From Charina bottae (lineage: Eukaryota; Chordata; Lepidosauria; Squamata; Charinaidae): 64,000 bases of DNA. The position numbers were made by a program, and so were the translations under genes. The DNA lies in assembly GCA_023362775.1 (NCBI GenBank), contig JALMGJ010000008.1, forward strand, positions 35,328,501-35,392,500, given 5' to 3'. The stretch's first letter is position 1, and each line of letters opens with the position of its first letter. Positions 57,151-64,000 of this stretch are shown one piece after another. A model generated the notes under the pieces. The model saw nothing but the letters and a program-made list of their open reading frames with translations, was not told where the DNA came from and made no database searches.

Positions 57151-59735
57151 TTACTAAAATGAATTTCCGTCTCCTTCCATCCACTATTGTCAATTAAAAA
57201 TTCAGCATCAAAATCCCTTTTGATAAAAGTGTCTCTCAAGCCAAAATGACCTTATTAATGTGAATTCAAGGTCATGGTCCTTTTCTATAATATCTGATTA
57301 CAGAAAGGCACTTTTTTTTAAGGTAGAATCCAGCACTAACATAAAGGTGACCTTTGGCAAGAAAGGACACATTCTTCATACTAACAGTCCTTCCAGAATA
57401 AAGATGAGAGATTCTCTCCAGGAAGCATCCCACTCCCCAGACAATTTCTTTTATGAGAACAATAATAGGACAGTTTTCACACAAACAGGATGGCTTGCTT
57501 CAGTACCCTCTTTCACACCAGGTTATTTTTATTCCAACAGTCAATTTTGGGTGAAAAGACCCGCATGGTTGTTCCAACTCATTGAATTCTTGGGGGAAAA
57601 GTATGCTGTACTGTGCACCTGGGTCACTTAAAGAGCAGTTGCATGAAATGTCATAATCTATCAAAGAAGGTACTGATTTCTGAAATGAATGCTCAGTTGA
57701 TGAAAACTCAGTTTGAATTCTGAATAACCCAAGTTTCAGCATGCTTTATTAGATGCAAAGTTTAAGAAAATGGACTATTTGGAAATACAGACATGCAATG
57801 AAATATTTTAACTCCTCACTGATAAATCACGAAATCTCTATGTAACAATGAATGCAATTGCTTTTATTATTTAAATTACTACCATTTAACAAAGTCTTGA
57901 TGGCTTACAACAAAATAAAATTGTTACATTACTTATAATAATACAACCCCCTCCCAATAACTAAATATCTAAGCCCACTGTGCTTATTATTTGCTCATAT
58001 TAGAACACAAGGCTAAGGCTGTAATTCTGCACACACTTAACTGAGAATTAGCTTTATTTAATTTAAAAGAGCTTCTTTCTGAGTTGAGAAGCAAAGGTCT
58101 ACACAGTTAATTCATTAATCAATCTGCAATTTTTAGCAGTCTATTAAAAGAGTCATCTGGTCTTTCCTAAAATATATGCCTGTATCATATAAAAGCAAAT
58201 TGTTTTCAATAGCTCCATTAAGAGCACTCTCTAAACTTATTTCAATTTAAAAACTGGGTGAAGCAGTCACAAGCACAAAAGAAGAGCCTTCAGTCTTTCA
58301 TTTCTCCAGCTGAGGAATACCTTGACTACTGATTTATATTACTATGTCGGACACCATAGATAACCAAATAAATAATAAATAAATGTTCTAATTCCTTGCT
58401 TTTCACACATATGTTTAAATGTTATAGAAAGGTATAAGACAATCAGCTTGCTGTTATCATTGAGAGTAGACCCCATGCCTTTGAAAGAGCAAATTCAACC
58501 AATTCAGTGATGACAGCTTCATGTGGGGCTATACAACTGGTGTCTACTCCCAGCTGCTTCAGAATATAATGTTTAATATGACAGAAAGGAAAAACAATTG
58601 AGTGCATGGAGCCTATATTCATACAACATGCTTAAGAGTAAACCTGGGCTAACAAAACATAATTGTGAAGTTCATATAAAAGCTATGCCCAAACAAATTA
58701 AACTGATTTATGGCTTAATGGTATGGCCTGGTTCAGAGAACATGATAAGACAGTGCTGAGCTACAAACTGCCTGACATCATAGCCTCGTGGGAAGCTACC
58801 TAAGGCATATTATTTCTTCAACCCACTGAGCTTTCTGGATTCTAAAGCCACAATCATAAACATTCTAAATGCTGTTGTAAGTTGTCTAGAAGTATATAAA
58901 AATAGATGGGATGCAAAGATTTTAAATAAATAAATGCAAAACACTGGAATGTCATTCCATTTAAGAATGGGAAGTACCAATTAAAATAATGAATTAGGAT
59001 CACTGAGGACCAGATTTGAACCCCAGACACAATACTCCTAAATAGAGCTGGAAAGGAATAAAATATCCTCTGCTCTCTGCAATCAGCCATCAATAAAAGT
59101 CAACAATGTACCATTTTAACCTCCTCCAGCCATCAACATTAGAAGTTTAGGGCTGAATCTTAAGCAGAAAACTACATATGGACACTTTTGGTTAGTCACA
59201 CTACTGAATTCACACATTGCAGTAAGCCAAGGTTTGATTAACTCTTGCATGTTGAATTAGCCACAGTTGCTCAGGCTCACAAAACATACTAAATTATCAG
59301 CACTATTTCCATTACAGAAAGTAAAAACCAGAATAGGGCTTACTACAATCAATTGAACCCAGCTACCATCAGCCAAGTCCATCCAGCAGAAACCAAATCA
59401 AAACAAATGAGAAACTTGTGCCCTCTGTGTGTGTTTAAACAGACACGTCCAAAATCTCCAAGCTGAAGGACCACGCTGTTTGGGAAAAATGAGAATTAAT
59501 TTCTATCTTCTGAAGGCTGTCAGATGTGGGAGGACTGTTTATGTTCTAATAATTATGTCCTATTTTTATTTTTTAAGTTGTTATAAGACTCTTTTTAAAA
59601 TTGTTATAAGATTCTTCTGGGTTTGTTGCTGAGATTAACATGGCTACTAGCCTGAATATACACAGCAAAGACCTTGCAAATATAAACCCAGTAAAGGGTT
59701 TATATAAATTTCTCTGAGAAGAAATGAAATATGAG
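57151..59735. other. 2.6 kb without firm features
   Basis: A very diverged L2-like 3' end may lie at 57850-57960 (TGATGGCTTACAACAAAATAAAA). Other open frames look like chance. Confidence 0.35.
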
Positions 59736-59784
59736 AGGAGGAGGAGGAGGGGGAGGGGGAGGGGCGGGGGTGGGGGAGAGAGAG

Positions 59785-59786
<2 letters not shown>
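59735..59786 (+). repeat. G-rich purine tract, G-quadruplex-like
   Basis: Five runs of four or five G at 59749-59753, 59755-59759, 59761-59764, 59766-59770 and 59772-59776 are separated by single bases. The tract is preceded by GGA repeats. Confidence 0.93.
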
Positions 59787-59827
<41 letters not shown>

Positions 59828-59828
59828 A
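59787..59828. repeat. (GAT)n microsatellite
   Basis: About 14 units directly downstream of the G-rich tract. The poly-Met and poly-His frames are repeat artefacts. Confidence 0.97.
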
Positions 59829-61159
59829 AACAGGGAATGCTCTACTGAACTTAGCATGATTTATTTCCAAGTAAACATGCATAAAATACCTTGTGTATCT
59901 TGTCATGTTATATTTAATTGCACAGGCCTCTTTAAACAGGCAGATGCACCCATACATACTTACACACTCATCCTAATTTATTTAGCTAGAAGTTAATCAA
60001 AAGACATTTAGATGCATTCAGTAAATAAAAAAAAGGCGTATCAAGAAGATACCTGATTTGTGCCACAAGGAAGAAACAACTATGCATAGTCAATACTGAC
60101 ATGGTAAACACAATTTAATAGCTGTTAAAGTCTAACAGCAAAAAAGTAAATGATGAGCATAAAAGTTTAAAAGTTCCCCCTCACTGCAGAAAAACAAATG
60201 TTTACCAAGGACAGAAAGAAAAAAATAAAAGATGAAAATGATGCTTTTGGTGAAACAGAGTTATAAGGTCCCCTTGAGAAACTACATCAATATTTAAGAT
60301 GTAGTGTTAAAACAATGAAGAAGGAAGAAAGTTGGTTAAGATAAGTGATGGAATTAGATCAAGGACAAACTCATCCATATTTTTTTTTAAAAAAACAGAC
60401 ATTAATGGGGCTGCTGTCCAAAATGATATCTGGACTGGCAACGGCACCTTGAAAACACAGGAAAGACTACATAAAACTATATTAAATCTAGCTGTATCTG
60501 CATTTAACTTCATACTTAAACATGAGGAAATAAATACCGTATTTCATTATTTAACAATGCACTTTAGCACAGGGAATGAAGAACTTAGGGTTTTTAAAAT
60601 AATATCTGGGCAAAGGAAACAATACAGAGAGAGGAATCTATGGTCCACTGATTCCTGGTCTTCCTCAGCATTGGACATGCCAGCAAGGATTGCTGAAAAT
60701 TAGTTCATCAAATCTGAAGGTCCACAGATTCCCTCTCCTCCATATATTCAATGAATTTATTCTTCAAATTCTGACTCTTATATAGCTTTGCCATCACTAT
60801 TCATATACATGATGGAGGTGTCAGCTTTGGAGTACCAAAATTAAACATTTCAATTTCTCCATTCCACAAAAAAGCTATTCAAGCTATTTTGTTATAGGTA
60901 CAAGTTGTTAACTGTATATTCCCAGGCTAACATGGGAAACTTTTCCCACAGAACCCACAACCTAGAAGGCATATTTGTTCCAATTAGCTTAACATGATAA
61001 ATAATTGCTTCCAATGATGTAATTCCTCTGATCGGTGCAACTCCACCTGTCATACACCTTTAATTCTACCCACGCACCGTAAATCTGTCACAGATAGAAG
61101 TTTTGTTATGTGAGCAGTGATCCACTCCTTTTATACTGGATGTAGATCAAGCAATCTTT
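59829..61159. other. Unassigned AT-rich stretch
   Basis: Nothing recognised. Confidence 0.35.
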
Positions 61160-61860
61160 TGTGTGTGTACACACACAAACACACACACTTTATATGGCCG
61201 CCCATCTCAACAACTGACTTGGGGCATCAAACAGAATTAAACTAAAATAAAAACAATTACAAGCATTACAAAAATTAAAATACAAAGCAACTAAGGCATA
61301 TCATAACCCAAATCACTAGAATAACCAAGAAATGGGTCCCTGCACACACTTGAGGCCCCAGGCCCGGGCACTGAGCCAGGTCTTTAGGACCTTATGAAAA
61401 GCCAGCAGGGTGGGGGCAATCCTGATCTCTGGAGGGAGAATTTCCACAAGGTGGGTGCTATGGCAGAAAAGGTACATCTTCTAGGCCCTGCCAACCAGCA
61501 TTCTTTGGCTGACGGGACGTAGAGCATGCCAATCCTGCCTGACTAGATCGGATGGGTAGAAACAACTGGGGAGACAGGTCCCTCAAGTTACCGGGTCTGA
61601 AACCAGCACGTTGAATTACACCCAGAAACATACTGGCAACCAATGCAGCTCACGGAGTAGTGGTGTTCCATGCACCGAATAAGCAGCGCCATTTACTATG
61701 TGTGCTGCCGCATTCTGCACCAGTTGAAGCTTCTAAATGCTCTTCAAGGGCAGCCCCATGTACAGCACATTACAGTAATCCTCCCCACCTCAACTGTTTT
61801 CAATCTGTCTCCACCTCCCCCACTCCACAACGAAGTTAGGAATAGGTATTGAGTGGAAAT
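61160..61860 (-). mobile_element. L2 LINE fragment, RT C-terminus to 3' end
   Basis: A TGTGTG/CACACA tract at the tail position precedes ATGGCCGCCCATCTC, the L2 terminal block. Upstream on the minus strand, TFSAIAPTLW near 61460 corresponds to AFSAIAPALWN of the intact L2. The ACATTACAGTAATCC and CAACCAATGCAGCTC blocks follow in order. Frame broken by several stops. Confidence 0.85.
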
Positions 61861-62230
61861 GTACATGAAGTTTCTAGAGGACATCTATAACTAGACATTT
61901 GAACATGCTGAAAAGCTGTCCAATCATTGTGCTTATGGTAAAAAATTGTGCTGGTAACCAGAATCAAGTAACCTGTCTAGCACAGGGGTATATCATATTT
62001 GATTACTGGGTCAGGAAGAGGGTTTCAGGGCCAGAGGCTGCCTACCCACTTAATAAGTTTATATACAGTAAAATAATTTATAATGAATGGGTGGGTGAAT
62101 GATAGAAGTTCTCCAGTAACTGTGCAACTAAAAGTTTTTCAAAGACTTCTTGTACAATTATTAAAGAACCTCTTTTCATTCTTGTTTAATGGAAAGCACA
62201 AAAAACAACAATGCATCCCCAGAAGAATAT

Positions 62231-62305
62231 TTATTTATTTATTATTTATTTATTTGTTAAATTTCTAAGACCGCCCATCTGCCCCTCAAGGAGGGACTCG
62301 TGAAT
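62231..62305 (-). mobile_element. L2 3'-end fragment
   Basis: A (TTTA)n tract is followed by GACCGCCCATCTGCCCCTCAAGGAGGGACTC, the terminal hairpin block. It may belong to the L2 segment at 62535-63062 with an internal deletion. Confidence 0.85.
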
Positions 62306-62534
62306 ATTTGGTCTCATACATAGACAAATCTTCCTACTATAAGTTAAATGCGGTAAGAATAATGCTGTAGAATAAGCTTACCCTGGGCCTTATTAATAAT
62401 TAATTATTCTTACTTATTATTTTTCCGTGAAAAAGAACAAGCTGCCTTAAAAGGGGTTGCTGGGTGGCATTGAGCAGATGCAATAAGGCAAAATATTTCT
62501 TGTTTGATGCTGAAATTGCCACTTTGTAGATTTG

Positions 62535-63062
62535 AACATGAGTGCTTACCAGGGTTCCATCAGACTGGGACGTGCCTTCTTCTACTGGTATTTTAGGTGT
62601 CTCTTCATTTCCCTCAGCTCCTCAGTAAATCAAGGAACTGCAGCAGATCTGAGAGAGGAAGGAGGCTGCACCAGGGCAATCCAGTCAAGCACCCTCATCT
62701 CCCCATTACTCCAATGGGCAACTAGGATCTCAACCAAACTGCCCATTAGATCCTCAGAAAATTTCCCAAACGCCCTCTGAATCCATTAAGTACCTGGCAT
62801 AGACCAATCTAACAATTCCTTCTCCACAGAAATCAGAGTGATCTGTCCATGATAAGGCACAGAACTCGATGCCCACCCCACCCCCACCCCCTTTCAGATC
62901 ATGTTGCATCTCCTCTGAGGCAAAAAACAGATCTACCGTGTGATCTCTCATGTGCATCAGGCCCCGTGAGTTGATCATGTCCATGGTTGTCATGGTGACC
63001 ATGAACTCTATCAACCTCTTGTTCTATCTATATTGTCCCAGTAAGCTTTGCCCCATCATAAA
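62535..63062 (-). mobile_element. L2 LINE fragment, endonuclease to linker region
   Basis: On the minus strand, 62754-63014 reads FMVTMTTMDMINSRGL...TVDLFFASEEMQHDL...LSWTDHSD...VRLVYARYLMD. This aligns block by block with FMATMAAMGLSQIIRD...LVFLSEQWQCDL...LSWSDHALV...IRLVHSRRLMD of the intact L2. Further on, TEELREMKRHLK near 62625 matches TEELRALKRVKR. Confidence 0.88.
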
Positions 63063-63890
63063 AGACTTGGTATCCAAGATCATTTTATGAGGATAACAGA
63101 AATAAGGGTTTCTTGCTCGTATTTTCTGATTAGGATGGAAGGAAGGACAACAATTAAATCATAATGATAATGCATTTGCACACTAACTAAAATTACACTA
63201 ATTTACAGAAACATAAGGAGTTTTCACGCATCACAAAAGCCTTCCACACTTTTTAAATATACACTTGGTGTTTCTGTTGCAAATTTAAAGAACAAAAGCC
63301 AAAGCATGCTGTCTGTAATAATGACTACCCCTTGCAAATGCAATTGCTGACTTTCTGACTATTACATTTTATAGCTGGGAAAGAAAAACACTGTAGTATT
63401 TAAACATAATACTGTAATCCAAGCATGAAGAGCACCACCTGCTGGCCATCTTCTTTACTGTGTCTGATACTTCACAATTTGCCATAATGCAAGAGAACTG
63501 GAAGTTTTGGATTTATAGAGAAAATTGAATACTGGACATGTTTGACAACACTATATTACAGTGATTACTTAATTATGGAAAGCAATCAGGATGTGAGTAT
63601 CAATTTATATATTTCTTCCTTTTCTGCCCAGGTTATCCGAGAACAACTTCCAGACTTCAAGCATAACTGTTGGATTTAGAATATTACACTAGCTTTTATT
63701 AAACTATTAACCACGGTTCAATTTGCAAAAGGCACATGGTGCCAGGGAAGGGAAAATTGACCCTTCTCTCTAAAGTCCAGAGCAAGATCTGTTTTGTATG
63801 CTTTTTGCCCTGGGAAAGCCCTGACAAAGGGGGAAATTGAGGAAAGAGCAATGGTGATATCAACTACCTCTCCCATTCTAAAGCATTCAT
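63063..63890. other. Unassigned stretch
   Basis: Nothing recognised. Confidence 0.35.
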
Positions 63891-63892
63891 TC

Positions 63893-64000
63893 ATTGGCGA
63901 TCACTCGTAGCCGAGTAAGATTGTCTTCCAAAGGTAAAATTTTAACGGTGAATCCGTAAGTGGCTATAAAGGCCAATTCTGGATCCGCACAACCTCCCAC
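63893..64000 (-). mobile_element. LINE 3' end with zinc-finger C-terminus, cut by window end
   Basis: It is nearly identical to 38694-38801 (TTGGCGATCACTCGTAGCCG onward through GGATCCGCACAACCTCC). On the minus strand it encodes the C-terminal C2H2 region and the 3' UTR. The tail is (AATG)-like here and ATG-like in the other copy. The rest lies beyond the window. Confidence 0.88.

Noticed and set aside
57260..57631. 123-residue frame, and a similar one at 60332-60703
   Set aside because: Length is within chance expectation, and composition mirrors AT-rich DNA.
59700..59957. Poly-His and poly-Met open frames
   Set aside because: Pure translation of the (GAT)n repeat. The same applies to 5630-5824.

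Overview
The window looks like intergenic or deep intronic DNA from a squamate reptile (lizard or snake). The evidence is the repeat mix: BovB (RTE) LINEs, tRNA-derived SINEs whose 3' ends match the Sauria-SINE type, L2-type LINEs with GC-rich 3' hairpins seeding microsatellites, hAT elements, a Penelope-like fragment and a Ty1/copia retroelement. The identification is inferred from repeat families only. No host gene could be recognised. One well-formed candidate exon of 57 codons lies at 26375-26545.

Layout. 1-10 kb: SINEs (including a mosaic dimeric SINE cut by the window start), an L1-like 3' end, a hAT element (4450-4870), several microsatellites, a decayed L2 (5941-6875) and a SINE with a 38-bp target duplication (9334-9664). 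11-14 kb: a 5'-truncated BovB on the minus strand with an 8-bp duplication (11540-12702) and a solo LTR with a 36-bp minisatellite (13098-13884). 14-28 kb: AT-rich DNA with L2 and SINE pieces, three of four copies of a very CpG-rich hAT MITE (18292, 21630, 23554; the fourth is at 45856), the candidate exon, and a promoter-like hAT MITE (27385-27653). 29 kb: a Penelope-like piece with a hammerhead-like motif and a perfect 29-bp inverted repeat. 30050-33283: a full-length BovB between 13-bp duplications. 38.5-40.7 kb: a three-level nest (LINE 3' end in SINE in BovB), each level resolved by its own target duplication. 40743-45691: a copia retrotransposon on the minus strand with 133-bp LTRs, gag to RNase H remnants, and a 749-bp solo LTR inserted in its RNase H. 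46.7-51.3 kb: a nearly intact L2 with one open frame of about 1,000 residues. 51.7-64 kb: more SINEs, BovB and L2 fragments, a G-quadruplex-like tract and a second copy of the nested LINE 3' end running off the window.

The elements are linked functionally. BovB supplies the enzymes thought to mobilise Sauria-type SINEs. L2 proteins recognise the 3' hairpin seen in the L2 fragments. The hAT MITEs depend on a transposase that is not encoded here. The relative order of several insertions can be read directly from the nested duplications.
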